64,000 bases of DNA from the NCBI RefSeq assembly GCF_004364775.1, contig NZ_SOAL01000004.1, forward strand, positions 62,001 to 126,000, written 5' to 3'. Position 1 is the stretch's first letter, and every line of letters starts with the position of its first letter. The notes under the pieces were generated by a model. That model did no database searches, was not told the origin of the DNA, and saw nothing but the letters and a program-made list of their open reading frames with translations. A program made the translations under genes and the position numbers. This stretch comes from Comamonas sp. JUb58. Its GTDB lineage: Bacteria > Pseudomonadota > Gammaproteobacteria > Burkholderiales > Burkholderiaceae_C. Of the stretch, positions 26,402 to 35,787 are shown one piece after another.

Positions 26402-27283
26402 TTATTTTTGGCGCGCCATGCTGCGCGCAAGAATGTTCAGACCCAGCACGGCCAGCGTGATCAGGAAGACACCTGCCCAGGCCAGTTGCTGCCAGTTTTC
26501 ATAAGGGCTCATCGCAAACTTGAAGATGGTGACCGGCAGGCTCGCCATCGGCTTGGACAAGTCGGTGTTCCAGAACTGGTTGTTCAGTGCGGTGAACAGC
26601 AGAGGAGCGGTTTCGCCAGCGATACGGGCCACAGCCAGCAGCACACCGGTCACCACACCCGCACGGGCGGCACGCAGGGTCACCATGCTGATGACCTTCC
26701 ACTTGGGCGTACCCAGCGCGTAGGCAGCTTCACGCAGGCTCGATGGCACCAGGATCAGCATGTTCTCGGTGGTACGGATGACCACGGGAATCACGATCAG
26801 CGCCAGCGCAATCACACCGGCATAGCCCGAGAAGCTCTTGAAGCGGATCACGATCATCGAGTAGACGAACAGACCGATCACGATCGACGGGGCCGACAGC
26901 AGAATGTCGTTGACGAAGCGGGTCACCGAAGCGAGCCAGCCGGTCTTGTTGTACTCAGCCAGGTAGATACCGGCCATCACACCAATGGGCGTGCCCACGA
27001 AGGTGGCCAGGGTCACCATCACCAGCGAGCCCCAGATGGCGTTGGCGATACCGCCGATTTCATTGGGTGCCGGGGTCATCTGGGTGACCAGGGCCACGCT
27101 CAGACCGCCCACGCCCAGGCGCAGGGTTTCCCACAGAATCCAGATCAGCCAGAACACGCCGAAGGCCATGGCTCCGAGGGACAGGGCAATCGCGACCTGG
27201 TTGACGCGGTTGCGTGCACGGTACTTGGCAGCACGCTGGCTGGCCAGATTGGATGCTTGGATCAAGCTTTCTCCCGTGGTCAT
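26402..27283 (-). CDS. pstA: Phosphate ABC transporter permease PstA
   Basis: 293-residue inner-membrane permease with about six helices. It carries the binding-protein-dependent EAA loop ([22 protein letters not shown]) and [13 protein letters not shown], conserved in PstA. Its ATG overlaps the pstC stop by 4 nt (ATGA), so the two permease halves are translationally coupled. Confidence 0.97.
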   Translation of the reverse strand: MTTGESLIQASNLASQRAAKYRARNRVNQVAIALSLGAMAFGVFWLIWILWETLRLGVGGLSVALVTQMTPAPNEIGGIANAIWGSLVMVTLATFVGTPIGVMAGIYLAEYNKTGWLASVTRFVNDILLSAPSIVIGLFVYSMIVIRFKSFSGYAGVIALALIVIPVVIRTTENMLILVPSSLREAAYALGTPKWKVISMVTLRAARAGVVTGVLLAVARIAGETAPLLFTALNNQFWNTDLSKPMASLPVTIFKFAMSPYENWQQLAWAGVFLITLAVLGLNILARSMARQK

Positions 27284-28317
27284 GAACGGGCTCCTTCATT
27301 CTTTTGCAGGCGGCTCAGCATAAATTTGGAGCAGGCCAGGACGATGAACGTGATGAAAAACAGCGCCAGACCCAGGTAGATCAGCGATGCCTGGTGCAGG
27401 CCTTCGCCGGCTTCGGCGAACTCATTGGCCAGCGCCGAGGTAATGCTGTTGGCGGCTTCAAAGATGGACAGCGAGTTGAGCTGGTTCATGTTACCGATCA
27501 CGAAGGTGACGGCCATGGTCTCGCCCAGTGCGCGGCCCAGGCCCAGCATCACGCCACCGAAGACACCAGTCTTGGTGTAAGGCAGCACCACTTTCCACAT
27601 CACTTCCCAGGTGGTGGAACCCAGGCCATAGGCCGATTCCTTGAGCAGCGCGGGGGTGACTTCAAACACATCACGCATCACCGATGCGATGAAGGGGATC
27701 ACCATGATGGCCAGGATCACGCCGGCCGAGAAAATACCGATACCGACGGGAGGGCCGGAGAAGAAGGCTTCCATGTAAGGAACGCCTTGAAACAGGTTCT
27801 GCAGCGGTTGCTGCACATAGGTGGCCAGCAAGGGGCCAAAGACCATCAAACCCCACATACCGTAAACGATGGACGGCACGGCAGCGAGCAGTTCCACGGC
27901 GGTACCCAGCGGGCGCTTGAGCCAGACGGGCGAGAGTTCGGTCAGGAACAGCGCGATGCCAAAGCTGACAGGCACTGCAATCAACATGGCGATGAACGAG
28001 GTGGCCAAGGTGCCATAAATCATCACCAGACCGCCGTAACGGTTCTGGACGGGATCCCATTCGCTGTTGAAGAAAAATCCGATGCCGTATTCACGGATGG
28101 CGGGCCAGGCGCCGACGATCAGCGAGCCCATGATGGCCAACAGCAGGGCCAGCGTCAGCACCGCAGCACCGCGGGCCAGGAACGCAAAAAAGCCGTCAGC
28201 GACGGAGTTGGAGAGCCAAGGCTTGCGCGTTGGCGGTTGGCTGGATTGCATCTGCGCTTTGCCGGCGGCAACCGTTTTGTTTTGAACAGGAAAGGATGTC
28301 GACACGTTTGATTCCAT
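27280..28317 (-). CDS. pstC: Phosphate ABC transporter permease PstC
   Basis: 345-residue permease with six helices, the conserved [25 protein letters not shown] region and the EAA loop [22 protein letters not shown]. The hydrophilic N-terminal tail of about 40 residues is longer than in E. coli. The ATG at 28317 has only a weak SD; a second ATG at 28251 is possible. It is preceded by a hairpin that separates it from pstS. Confidence 0.95.
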   Translation of the reverse strand: MESNVSTSFPVQNKTVAAGKAQMQSSQPPTRKPWLSNSVADGFFAFLARGAAVLTLALLLAIMGSLIVGAWPAIREYGIGFFFNSEWDPVQNRYGGLVMIYGTLATSFIAMLIAVPVSFGIALFLTELSPVWLKRPLGTAVELLAAVPSIVYGMWGLMVFGPLLATYVQQPLQNLFQGVPYMEAFFSGPPVGIGIFSAGVILAIMVIPFIASVMRDVFEVTPALLKESAYGLGSTTWEVMWKVVLPYTKTGVFGGVMLGLGRALGETMAVTFVIGNMNQLNSLSIFEAANSITSALANEFAEAGEGLHQASLIYLGLALFFITFIVLACSKFMLSRLQKNEGARS

Positions 28318-28330
28318 TCAGTGTGGAAAA

Positions 28331-28351
28331 GGGCCGCTACCCGAGCGGCCC
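28331..28351 (-). terminator. Attenuating hairpin between pstS and pstC
   Basis: GGGCCGCT (28331-28338) with AGCGGCCC (28344-28351), 5-nt loop, followed on the minus strand by UUUUCC just ahead of the pstC start. It would allow more PstS than permease, as expected for a periplasmic binding protein. Confidence 0.68.
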
Positions 28352-28364
28352 ATCATTTTTCGAC

Positions 28365-29402
28365 TTACTTGGCGAACACAGCCTTGCCGCTGCCGTCCTT
28401 GATCTCGCCCCAGGACTTGTAGATGATGTCCTTGACGCTGGCAGGCATTGGCACGTAGTCCAGGCCGTCAGCAGTGCCGTCACCGGAGGTGTAAGCCCAC
28501 TCGAAGAACTTCAGCGAGGTGGTGCCTTGGGCTGGCTTTTCCTGCAGCTTGCGCATCAGGATGAAGGTAGCCGAGGTGATTGGCCATGCATCCTTGCCAG
28601 GCTGGTTGTTCAGGATCTGGTAGAAGCTCTTGTTCCAGTCGGCACCGGCAGCAGCAGCCTTGAAGTTGGCGCTTTCTGGGCTGACAAAGTTGCCATCGGC
28701 GTTTTGCAGCTGGGCGAACACCATCTTGTTTTGCTTGACGTAGGCGTATTCCACGTAGCCGATGGAGTTAGGCAGGCGACCCACATAAGCGGCCACGCCT
28801 TCGTTGCCCTTGCCACCTGCACCGGTAGGCCAGTTCACAGCAGCGCCTTCACCCACTTTGTCCTTCCACTCGGTGTTGACCTTGGACAGGTAGTTGGTGA
28901 AGCCGAAGGTCGTGCCCGAGCCGTCAGCGCGGCGCACGGGAGCGATGGTGGCGTCTGGCAGAGCCACGCCTGGGTTCAGCTTGGTGATGGCTGGGTCATT
29001 CCACTTGGTGATCTTGCCCAGGTAGATGTCGCCCAGCACTTGGCCGTTGAGCTTGAGTTGACCGGGGGTGATGCCCTTGATGTTGACCACGGGCACAATG
29101 CCGCCGATCACGGTGGGGAACTGCACCAGACCCTTTTGTGCCAGCTCTTCGTCCTTCAAAGGCATGTCGGAGGCACCGAAGTCCACGGTCTTGGCATCGA
29201 TTTGCTTGATACCGGCGCTGGAACCCACGGATTGGTAGTTGATCTTGACGCCAGTCGCCTTGTTGTAGTCAGCAGCCCACTTGGAATACAGTGGAGCTGG
29301 GAAGCTTGCACCGGCACCGGTAGCCTCTTCGGCGTGAACCTGGGCAAACGCACCGGCGGCAACCAGACCAGCAACCAGCACTCGAATCGCGGACACTTTC
29401 AT
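28365..29402 (-). CDS. pstS: Periplasmic phosphate-binding protein PstS
   Basis: 345-residue high-affinity phosphate receptor with a Sec signal peptide (MKVSAIRVLVAGLVAAGAFAQVHA). Phosphate-contact segments are GAGASFPAPLYSKW, SVGSSAGIKQI, DFGASDMPL and RRADGSGTTFGFTNYLS. First gene of pstSCAB-phoU-phoB-phoR. Start at the ATG at 29402 with CAGGAG 6 nt upstream. A two-unit Pho box lies about 49 nt before the start, so PhoB activation under phosphate limitation is expected. Confidence 0.98.
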   Translation of the reverse strand: MKVSAIRVLVAGLVAAGAFAQVHAEEATGAGASFPAPLYSKWAADYNKATGVKINYQSVGSSAGIKQIDAKTVDFGASDMPLKDEELAQKGLVQFPTVIGGIVPVVNIKGITPGQLKLNGQVLGDIYLGKITKWNDPAITKLNPGVALPDATIAPVRRADGSGTTFGFTNYLSKVNTEWKDKVGEGAAVNWPTGAGGKGNEGVAAYVGRLPNSIGYVEYAYVKQNKMVFAQLQNADGNFVSPESANFKAAAAGADWNKSFYQILNNQPGKDAWPITSATFILMRKLQEKPAQGTTSLKFFEWAYTSGDGTADGLDYVPMPASVKDIIYKSWGEIKDGSGKAVFAK

Positions 29403-29450
29403 GAAAACTCCTGTTGGTGATGAAACGCAATGGAGTGAACTGTAAAAAAT

Positions 29451-29472
29451 GTATATGACATTGATATGACAT
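29451..29472 (-). promoter_or_regulatory. Pho box upstream of pstS
   Basis: On the minus strand ATGTCATATCA is followed directly by ATGTCATATAC: two 11-bp direct repeats with TGTCAT cores, the PhoB-dimer signature. A TACAGT at 29444-29439 is a plausible -10 placed as in E. coli Pho promoters. Confidence 0.88.
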
Positions 29473-29529
29473 TTTTCATCATATTTGCCTCGTACGGGGG
29501 TCGATGTCACACAACAACACCGCACAATA

Positions 29530-29551
29530 TTGTCATATTAGATTCATGCGA
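29530..29551 (+). promoter_or_regulatory. Degenerate Pho-box-like site upstream of ppx
   Basis: TTGTCATATTA followed in register by GATTCATGCGA. The first unit is good (TGTCAT); the second keeps only TTCAT. About 100 nt before the ppx start. Suggestive only. Confidence 0.35.
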
Positions 29552-29649
29552 AAGACTTACTTTTAAAGTTTTGTCAGCATGCCGCTGTATAGCGGGATCA
29601 CCTGGAGAGTCAGGTGCTATGCTGCCTGCCTAGACTGCAGAACCGATAG

Positions 29650-31170
29650 ATGACGACACTTATGCTTGATGGCACCTTGCTTGCCGCGGTGGATCTGGGA
29701 TCCAATAGTTTCCGCCTGGAAGTTGGCCGCTATGCCGCTGGCCATATTGAACGCGTGCAATATTTCAAGGAGATGGTGCGCCAGGGCGCCGGCCTCGATG
29801 AGCAAGGCCTGCTGACCACCGAGGCCATGCAGCGCGGCTGGGACTGCCTGGCACGCTTTGCTGAGCGCCTGAAGGGCTTTCCTGCCGCCCATGTGCGTGC
29901 TGTTGCCACCCAAACCCTGCGCGAGGCGCGCAACAGCGATGTCTTCATCCAGCGCGCCAACCAGATTTTGGGCTACCCGATCAGCATCATCTCCGGCCCC
30001 GAAGAAGCGCGCCTGATCTACCAGGGCGCCGCCCACTCGCTGCCCCCATCGGACGAACGCCGTCTGGTGGTCGATATCGGCGGCCGCTCCACCGAACTGA
30101 TCCTGGGCCAGCGCTACACCTCGCAGCGCGTGGCCTCCTTCCCGGTCGGCAGCGTGGCATGGTCCTTGCGCTATTTTCCCCAGGGTGAATTCAGCAAATC
30201 CGCGCTGAAAACGGCCCAGATCGCCGCCCAGGCGGTGATCGAAGAAGCGGCCCACCATTTTGTGCCCGGCAGCTGGGATTATGCCTATGGCACCTCGGGC
30301 ACGGCCAACGCGATTGCCGATGTGCTGGCCTTGCATGGCGGCCAGCCCGATGTGGTGACCCGCGAACAGCTCTACTGGCTCTGCGACCAATTGCTGGCCG
30401 CTGGCAACGCCAGCCAGCTGCGGCTTGAAGGCCTGAAGGAAGAGCGCCGCGCGGTGATTGGTGGCGGCGTGACCGTGCTCTGCGCGGTGTTTGACCTGCT
30501 GCAGATCAAGGAGCTGCGCATTGCCAGCGGTGCGCTACGCCAAGGCCTGCTGCGCGACATGGTGCAGCACGAGGAATTCAGCGATATCCGCCACCGCACG
30601 ATTGCCGCCCTCAAGGAACGCTACCAGGTAGACCGCACGCAGGCAGGCCGCGTGCAGCGCACGGCGGCCACCCTGTACGAGCAGGCACGCCGCTATGCGG
30701 GTGTCACCGAGCCTGCCGCGCTGCAGTCCTCGATGCTGGACTGGGCCAGCCAGCTCCATGAGATTGGCTGCCTCATCTCCCACACCGACCACCACCACCA
30801 CGGTGCCTATGTGCTGGGCCACAGCGATGTGCCAGGCTTTACCCAAACGGAGCTGTCCCACCTGGCGGCCCTGGTGCTGGCGCAGCGCGGCAAGCTGCGC
30901 AAGGTGGAAGACTTCTTGCAGGACCGTGACTTTGCGCTGGAGCTGCTCTGCCTGCGCCTGGCCAACCTGCTCTGCCATGCGCGTCGCGATCCTGCACTGG
31001 ACCAGATCTGCCTGCGCGACAAGACCGAGAAATGGTCGCTCAAGGTCGCACCGGGCTGGGCCGAGCAGTTTCCGCAATCGGCCTACCTGCTGGAAGAGGA
31101 AATGCTGGCCTGGCAGAAGACGCCCTGGCCCTTCCAGTTCAAGCAGGCGCTGAGCATCGCCGCCAAATAA
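29650..31170 (+). CDS. ppx: Exopolyphosphatase (Ppx/GppA family)
   Basis: 506-residue enzyme that releases orthophosphate processively from polyphosphate ends; some family members also hydrolyse pppGpp. The ASKHA fold is shown by AAVDLGSNSFRLEVG (phosphate 1 loop), VDIGGRSTELILG and IGGGVTVL. A C-terminal HD-like helical domain has SQLHEIGCLISHTDHHHHGAYVL. It is divergent from pstS, so its genomic company is phosphate metabolism. A weak Pho-box-like site lies upstream. Start at the ATG at 29650; an ATG five codons in is an alternative. Confidence 0.95.
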   Translation: MTTLMLDGTLLAAVDLGSNSFRLEVGRYAAGHIERVQYFKEMVRQGAGLDEQGLLTTEAMQRGWDCLARFAERLKGFPAAHVRAVATQTLREARNSDVFIQRANQILGYPISIISGPEEARLIYQGAAHSLPPSDERRLVVDIGGRSTELILGQRYTSQRVASFPVGSVAWSLRYFPQGEFSKSALKTAQIAAQAVIEEAAHHFVPGSWDYAYGTSGTANAIADVLALHGGQPDVVTREQLYWLCDQLLAAGNASQLRLEGLKEERRAVIGGGVTVLCAVFDLLQIKELRIASGALRQGLLRDMVQHEEFSDIRHRTIAALKERYQVDRTQAGRVQRTAATLYEQARRYAGVTEPAALQSSMLDWASQLHEIGCLISHTDHHHHGAYVLGHSDVPGFTQTELSHLAALVLAQRGKLRKVEDFLQDRDFALELLCLRLANLLCHARRDPALDQICLRDKTEKWSLKVAPGWAEQFPQSAYLLEEEMLAWQKTPWPFQFKQALSIAAK

Positions 31171-31179
31171 AGGCACTAC

Positions 31180-31213
31180 ACACCCAGACCGCTGACGGCC
31201 TGGGTGTTTCTTT
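31180..31213 (+). terminator. ppx terminator
   Basis: ACACCCAG (31180-31187) with CTGGGTGT (31200-31207), followed by TTCTTT. Moderately strong, 10 nt after the ppx stop and just before the convergent dehydrogenase stop. Confidence 0.7.
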
Positions 31214-31221
31214 CTGCGCCT

Positions 31222-32196
31222 TTAAGCGCCCAGATCCACCGGCGCCACGGCACCCTTGCCGGAGAACACGCCCGTCAGGTTGCCAATGAACTGCGCCAGG
31301 CTCGCCTCGGTCGCTTCTGGCGACCAGCCAGCCACATGGGGCGTGATGAGAATGTTGGGCAGGTCGATCAGCGGTTCAGGGCGATGCGGCTCGCTCTCAT
31401 ACACATCGATGCCGGCGCCAGCGATGCTGCCGTCCTTCAAGGCAGCAGCCAGCGCCAGCGTATCCACCACCGAGCCACGTGCGATATTGATCAGGTAGCC
31501 CTGGGGGCCCAGCGCCTGCAGAATCTCGGCATTGACCAGGTGCTTGGTGCCCGGACCGCCTGGCGTCGCGCAGACGAGGATATCCGCCCAGCTGGCCAGC
31601 GCATGCAGCGAATCGAAGTAGCGGTGGGCCACACCCGCCTTGGGCTGGCGGTTGTGGTAGCCCACGGACATGTCAAAACCTTCGGCACGCTTGGCGATCT
31701 TCAGGCCGATATGGCCCATGCCCAGAATCCCGAGCTTCTTGCCCGACACGCTAGGCGGATGGGCCAGGCTGTAGCGGTCCACACCGGCACGGGCCTGCTG
31801 GTCCAGGGTGCGGAAGTTGCGCATGGACGCCAGGATCAGGCCAAAGCTGTGGTCGGCCACGCTGGTGTCATTGGTGCCCGCGCCGGTCGCCAGCACAATG
31901 CCACGCGCGCGCAGGGCATCCAGCGCCAGCCCTTCGTAGCCGGCACCCAAGGTGCAAGCCAGGCGCAGCTGTGGCATCTGGGCGATTTCCTCGGCCGTGA
32001 GGCCGATCGAGCCAATGGTCAACACGGCCTGCGCCTGGGCGCCGTGCGAGGCCACGGCAGCGGCACGCAGCTCGGGCGTTGGCGCATACACCAGCTGCGC
32101 ATGCGCACGAATCTGGTCGAGCAGCGGCTCGGCCATCGGGTTGAACACCAGCAGGGTAATCGGCGGTTGTGGGGATTGCGAGAGAGAGCTCACCAT
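31222..32196 (-). CDS. D-isomer-specific 2-hydroxyacid dehydrogenase
   Basis: 324-residue NAD(P)H-dependent oxidoreductase, probably a hydroxypyruvate/glyoxylate or 2-keto acid reductase (GhrB-like). The nucleotide-binding motif is GILGMGHIGLKIA. The catalytic triad is visible as Arg in NIARGSVVD, Glu in GIDVYESEP and His in LITPHVAGWSPEA. Start at the ATG at 32196 with AAAGGA just upstream. A terminator hairpin lies immediately before this SD, so expression is probably attenuated. Exact substrate not determinable. Confidence 0.92.
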   Translation of the reverse strand: MVSSLSQSPQPPITLLVFNPMAEPLLDQIRAHAQLVYAPTPELRAAAVASHGAQAQAVLTIGSIGLTAEEIAQMPQLRLACTLGAGYEGLALDALRARGIVLATGAGTNDTSVADHSFGLILASMRNFRTLDQQARAGVDRYSLAHPPSVSGKKLGILGMGHIGLKIAKRAEGFDMSVGYHNRQPKAGVAHRYFDSLHALASWADILVCATPGGPGTKHLVNAEILQALGPQGYLINIARGSVVDTLALAAALKDGSIAGAGIDVYESEPHRPEPLIDLPNILITPHVAGWSPEATEASLAQFIGNLTGVFSGKGAVAPVDLGA

Positions 32197-32210
32197 AAGT
32201 CCTTTGGATA

Positions 32211-32245
32211 GCAAAAAACACTGCCTGTAGCACAAGCAGTGTTTT
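32211..32245 (-). terminator. Intrinsic terminator directly upstream of the dehydrogenase SD
   Basis: AAAACACTGC (32215-32224) with GCAGTGTTTT (32236-32245), 11-nt loop, followed on the minus strand by U6. It is 146 nt after the olsB stop and only about 15 nt before the dehydrogenase start. The spacer 32246-32390 has no gene. Confidence 0.82.
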
Positions 32246-32390
32246 GATTATGAGGACTTTCCACTAGGCCTATATGAATCGATTCTGTATGCCTACGTTG
32301 CCGCCTTGGAATGGGCCCGAGAGGTGAACCGTCACTTGCGCCGAGCGTCCTTTGGTGGGGACGCTGGGCGCCCGCAAGCGGCTTGCGCCA

Positions 32391-33221
32391 TCAACCCAGA
32401 AAATGCTTGCGGTAGCGTGGCGGCAGGCGGTCCAGCTGCATCAGCATCGGCAGATCGGCGGTGTTGAAGTCCGGATCCCAGGCCGGTGCACCGATCACTT
32501 CGGTGCCGACGCGCAGATAGCCCTTGATCAGCGCCGGTGGCTCCACATCCACCTGGTCATTCAGCTGCTCCAGCGGCAGCGGCAGGTGCGGCACCACGCT
32601 GTACTCCTTGGAGATCTGGCCCTTGGCCAGCAGCTGGCGCCAGATGCTGGCAGCGGCATCGCCACTGACAATGCCGTTGTGCCACATGGGGATGCTGGCG
32701 CAGCCCATCATCACATCGAGCTTGTTGCGCAGCATGAAGCTGGCCAGCGCGCCCCACAGCGCCATGATCACGCCGCCCTGGCGGTAGTCCGGATGCACGC
32801 AGCTGCGGCCCAGCTCAACCATGCGCGGGCGCAATGCATCAATGGCGCTCAGGTCAAACTCTCCGTCAGAATAGGTGCGGCCGGCGCGCAGCGCCTGGGC
32901 GGGGGTCAGCAGGCGGTAGGTACCGATCACCTGCTTGCTCTGGCCCTGGCGCACCAGCAGGTGCTCGCAGTAGTCATCAAAGCCGTCGACATCATGGCCT
33001 TCCAGGCTGGTTTGCAGCTGGGCGCCCATTTCACCGGCAAAAATCTGGTGGCGCAGGCGCTGGGCTTCGCGCACCTCGTCGAGGTGGCAGGCCCAGGAGA
33101 CCTCGATGTCCAGCGGGTTGACCGCTGCGGCGGGTGCAGGCAGGCTGGCCTGCGGTTTCGGCGCCGAGGGCGTGACAATGGCGGTCTCGGATGCGCTGAA
33201 AAAGCTGTGTTTGTTGTGCAT
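32391..33221 (-). CDS. olsB: L-ornithine N-alpha-acyltransferase (OlsB-like)
   Basis: 276-residue GNAT-fold acyltransferase of the COG3176/hemolysin-like family. It has QRLRHQIFAGEMGA, GTYRLLTPAQA, ELGRSCVHPDYRQGGVIMALWGAL and MMGCASIPMWHNG. OlsB transfers a 3-hydroxyacyl group from ACP to ornithine, the first step of phosphorus-free ornithine lipids; the second acyltransferase (OlsA) is not adjacent. Start at the ATG at 33221 with CAGGAG 7 nt upstream. A four-unit Pho-box array lies about 104 nt upstream, so induction by phosphate starvation is predicted, which supports the OlsB call. Confidence 0.88.
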   Translation of the reverse strand: MHNKHSFFSASETAIVTPSAPKPQASLPAPAAAVNPLDIEVSWACHLDEVREAQRLRHQIFAGEMGAQLQTSLEGHDVDGFDDYCEHLLVRQGQSKQVIGTYRLLTPAQALRAGRTYSDGEFDLSAIDALRPRMVELGRSCVHPDYRQGGVIMALWGALASFMLRNKLDVMMGCASIPMWHNGIVSGDAAASIWRQLLAKGQISKEYSVVPHLPLPLEQLNDQVDVEPPALIKGYLRVGTEVIGAPAWDPDFNTADLPMLMQLDRLPPRYRKHFLG

Positions 33222-33324
33222 GGCAGAGCTCCTGTAGCGCCCTGCCGCCCTTGTGTGGAGCCAGACCGCCGTGCGGCCCCGGCTGCTCGACGGGCTGATA
33301 CAGAGCGCTTTCAGTGTCCTGTCC

Positions 33325-33368
33325 GCAGATGACAGTGCCATGTGCAAAACATGACAGTTACATGAAGG
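33325..33368 (-). promoter_or_regulatory. In-register Pho-box array upstream of olsB
   Basis: Four consecutive 11-bp units on the minus strand start with CCTTCAT, CTGTCAT, TGCACAT and CTGTCAT. CAT falls at positions 5-7 of every unit, and units 2 and 4 match the PhoB half-site perfectly. Confidence 0.78.
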
Positions 33369-33419
33369 TGCACTCCTACAACAACAGCGACTAAGCTCCT
33401 GCTTACACTCGGCTACACA

Positions 33420-34754
33420 CTAGGACTGGCGAGCCACCTCGGCCAATTGCTCGGCACAGCGGCTGGCCTGGGCAGCATCAAAGGCCTCGACCATCACCCG
33501 CAGCAGCGGCTCGGTGCCACTGGCGCGGATCAGCACCCGGCCCTGGCCGGCAAAGTCTTCGGTGATGCTGCGCTCCAGCTCGAACAGCTGGCTGTTGTTG
33601 CGCCAGTCCTGGCCGGGCTGCAGCCGCACATTGAGCAGCACCTGCGGGCAGAGCTCCACACCATCGAGCTGCTCGGCCACACTCTGGTTGCGGCTCACGC
33701 AGGCCTGCAGCACCTGCAGGGCGCTCACCAGCCCATCGCCCGTCGTGTGCTTGTCCAGCGCCAGCAGGTGGCCTGAGCTTTCTCCACCCAGCACCCAGTT
33801 GCGGCGCTGCAGCTCTTCGAGCACATAGCGGTCACCCACCTTGGCACGCACCAGCTCCACGCCCTGCTTTTGCAGGGCGGTTTCCACCGCCAGGTTGGTC
33901 ATCAAGGTGCCCACGACACCCGGCACTTTCTTGCCCCGGCGCAGGCGGTCCATGGCCATCAGGTAGAGCAGCTCATCACCGTTGTAGAGCCGGCCCTTGG
34001 CATCGACCAGCTGCAGCCGATCGGCATCGCCATCAAGCGCCACACCCAGATCGGCGCCATTGGAGCGTACCGAGCGCACCAGCGCATCGGGGTGGGTGGC
34101 ACCCACATCCTGGTTGATGTTGAGGCCATCGGGGTTGCAGCCAATGGTGATGACCTCGGCGCCCAGCTCATGGAACACCTTGGGCGCAATATGGTAGGCC
34201 GCGCCATGCGCCGCATCGACGACGATCTTGAGGCCGCGCAGGGTCAGCCGATGGTCAAAGGTGCTCTTGCAGAACTCGATATAGCGGCCAGGCGCATCAT
34301 CCAAGCGGCGGGCCTTGCCCAGGGCATCGGATGGCACCCAGTCAAAGCCCTCCATCAGCGCCGCTTCCACCGACTCTTCCCAACTGTCGGGCAGCTTGGC
34401 GCCCTCGGCGCTGAAGAACTTGATGCCGTTGTCGTCAAAGGGGTTGTGGCTGGCACTGATGACCACACCCAGGCTGGCACGCTGGGCGCGCGTCAGGTAG
34501 GCCACGCCCGGGGTCGGCAAGGGGCCCAGCAGCACCACATCGACGCCGGCAGAGTTGAGGCCCGACTCCAGCGCGCTTTCAAGCATATAGCCCGAGATGC
34601 GCGTGTCCTTGCCGATCAGCACCGTCGGGCTTTCCTGCTCGCGGCGCAGCACCCGGCCCACGGCATGGCCCAGGCGCAGCACAAAGTCAGGGGTGATCGG
34701 TGGCTTGCCTACCGTGCCACGGATGCCATCGGTTCCAAAATACTGTCGTGCCAT
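33420..34754 (-). CDS. glmM: Phosphoglucosamine mutase
   Basis: 444-residue enzyme converting glucosamine-6-phosphate to glucosamine-1-phosphate for peptidoglycan and lipopolysaccharide precursors. The signature [18 protein letters not shown] contains the phosphoserine; the metal loop is [11 protein letters not shown], the sugar loop [10 protein letters not shown] and the phosphate loop [14 protein letters not shown]. Start at the ATG at 34754 ([13 protein letters not shown]). It follows folP in the classic ftsH-folP-glmM order. Confidence 0.98.
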   Translation of the reverse strand: MARQYFGTDGIRGTVGKPPITPDFVLRLGHAVGRVLRREQESPTVLIGKDTRISGYMLESALESGLNSAGVDVVLLGPLPTPGVAYLTRAQRASLGVVISASHNPFDDNGIKFFSAEGAKLPDSWEESVEAALMEGFDWVPSDALGKARRLDDAPGRYIEFCKSTFDHRLTLRGLKIVVDAAHGAAYHIAPKVFHELGAEVITIGCNPDGLNINQDVGATHPDALVRSVRSNGADLGVALDGDADRLQLVDAKGRLYNGDELLYLMAMDRLRRGKKVPGVVGTLMTNLAVETALQKQGVELVRAKVGDRYVLEELQRRNWVLGGESSGHLLALDKHTTGDGLVSALQVLQACVSRNQSVAEQLDGVELCPQVLLNVRLQPGQDWRNNSQLFELERSITEDFAGQGRVLIRASGTEPLLRVMVEAFDAAQASRCAEQLAEVARQS

Positions 34755-34862
34755 AGTGTTCTTTGTTGTTAGGGGCCAGGGAGAGAGCCAAAACGCGCCA
34801 TCGGCGGTGCCTGGCGCCATAGCAGTGTAGCGCCAGACCCACTATGCCAGCCGCAAACCGCG

Positions 34863-35720
34863 TCAGCCCTGCGTATCCAAAGTTTGCGGTGCGCGCATGG
34901 CCTGCAGCACGGCCAGTGCATCGCAGGTTTCGCGCACATCATGCACGCGCACAATGGCCGCACCATGCTCGACCGACAGCAGCGCCGCTGCAATGCTGGC
35001 GGGCATGCGCTCGCCCACCACGCGCCCCGTCACCTTGCCCAGCGATCCCTTGCGCGACCAGCCCGCCAGCAGCGGGTAGCCGGCCGCTGCCAGGCGCGGT
35101 TGCTGCTGCAGTAGCGCAAAGTTCTGGCACAGGCTTTTGCCAAAGCCGGTGCCGGCATCCCAGACGATGCGCTCGGTCTGCACGCCCAGCGTCTCCAGGC
35201 TTCGCGTCTGGGTCTGCAAAAAGTCCAGCACCTCGGCCGCCACATCGCCCTCTGCCACCATGTGCTGCTGGTGCATGGTCTGGGGGTTGGCATGCATGTG
35301 CATCAGGCAGACGCCGCATTGCGGGTGGCCGGCCACCACGGCCTGCGCGCCGGGCTGGCGCAGCGCCCAGATGTCGTTTATGATGTCGGCGCCCAAATCC
35401 AGCACGGCCTGCATCACCTCGGGCTTGTAGGTATCGACGGAGATGGGCACCTGCAGGGCCACGGCCGCCTTGACCACCGGCAGCACGCGGCGCAGTTCCT
35501 CATCCAAGGGCACGGCCGGGCTGCCCGGGCGGGTGGATTCGCCACCAATATCCAGGATATGCGCGCCATCGCTCAGCAGCTTTTCCGCATGGATCATCGC
35601 GGCCGAGACGCCCTCATGGCTGCCGCCGTCCGAGAACGAATCCGGCGTGACATTGACGATGCCCATCACCTGCGGCTGGGTCAGGTCAATACGAAAGCGG
35701 GTGGTTTGCCAGGGGCGCAT
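34863..35720 (-). CDS. folP: Dihydropteroate synthase
   Basis: 285-residue TIM-barrel enzyme joining p-aminobenzoate to dihydropterin pyrophosphate in folate synthesis, the sulfonamide target. Motifs are MGIVNVTPDSFSDGG, ILDIGGESTRPGS, SVDTYKPEV and GWSRKGSLG. Start at the ATG at 35720, with AAGGA upstream. It lies downstream of ftsH beyond an intrinsic terminator and upstream of glmM, the usual proteobacterial arrangement. Confidence 0.97.
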   Translation of the reverse strand: MRPWQTTRFRIDLTQPQVMGIVNVTPDSFSDGGSHEGVSAAMIHAEKLLSDGAHILDIGGESTRPGSPAVPLDEELRRVLPVVKAAVALQVPISVDTYKPEVMQAVLDLGADIINDIWALRQPGAQAVVAGHPQCGVCLMHMHANPQTMHQQHMVAEGDVAAEVLDFLQTQTRSLETLGVQTERIVWDAGTGFGKSLCQNFALLQQQPRLAAAGYPLLAGWSRKGSLGKVTGRVVGERMPASIAAALLSVEHGAAIVRVHDVRETCDALAVLQAMRAPQTLDTQG

Positions 35721-35741
35721 CAGAGGGGTCCTTGTCCAAAT

Positions 35742-35769
35742 AAAAAAAGCGCTCGGCAAGAGCGCTTTT
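35742..35769 (-). terminator. Intrinsic terminator between ftsH and folP
   Basis: AAAAGCGCTC (35745-35754) with GAGCGCTTTT (35760-35769), 5-nt loop, followed on the minus strand by a U7 run. Only about 21 nt separate the U-run from the folP ATG. Confidence 0.88.
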
Positions 35770-35787
35770 CGGTGCTGTCTATCGCGA

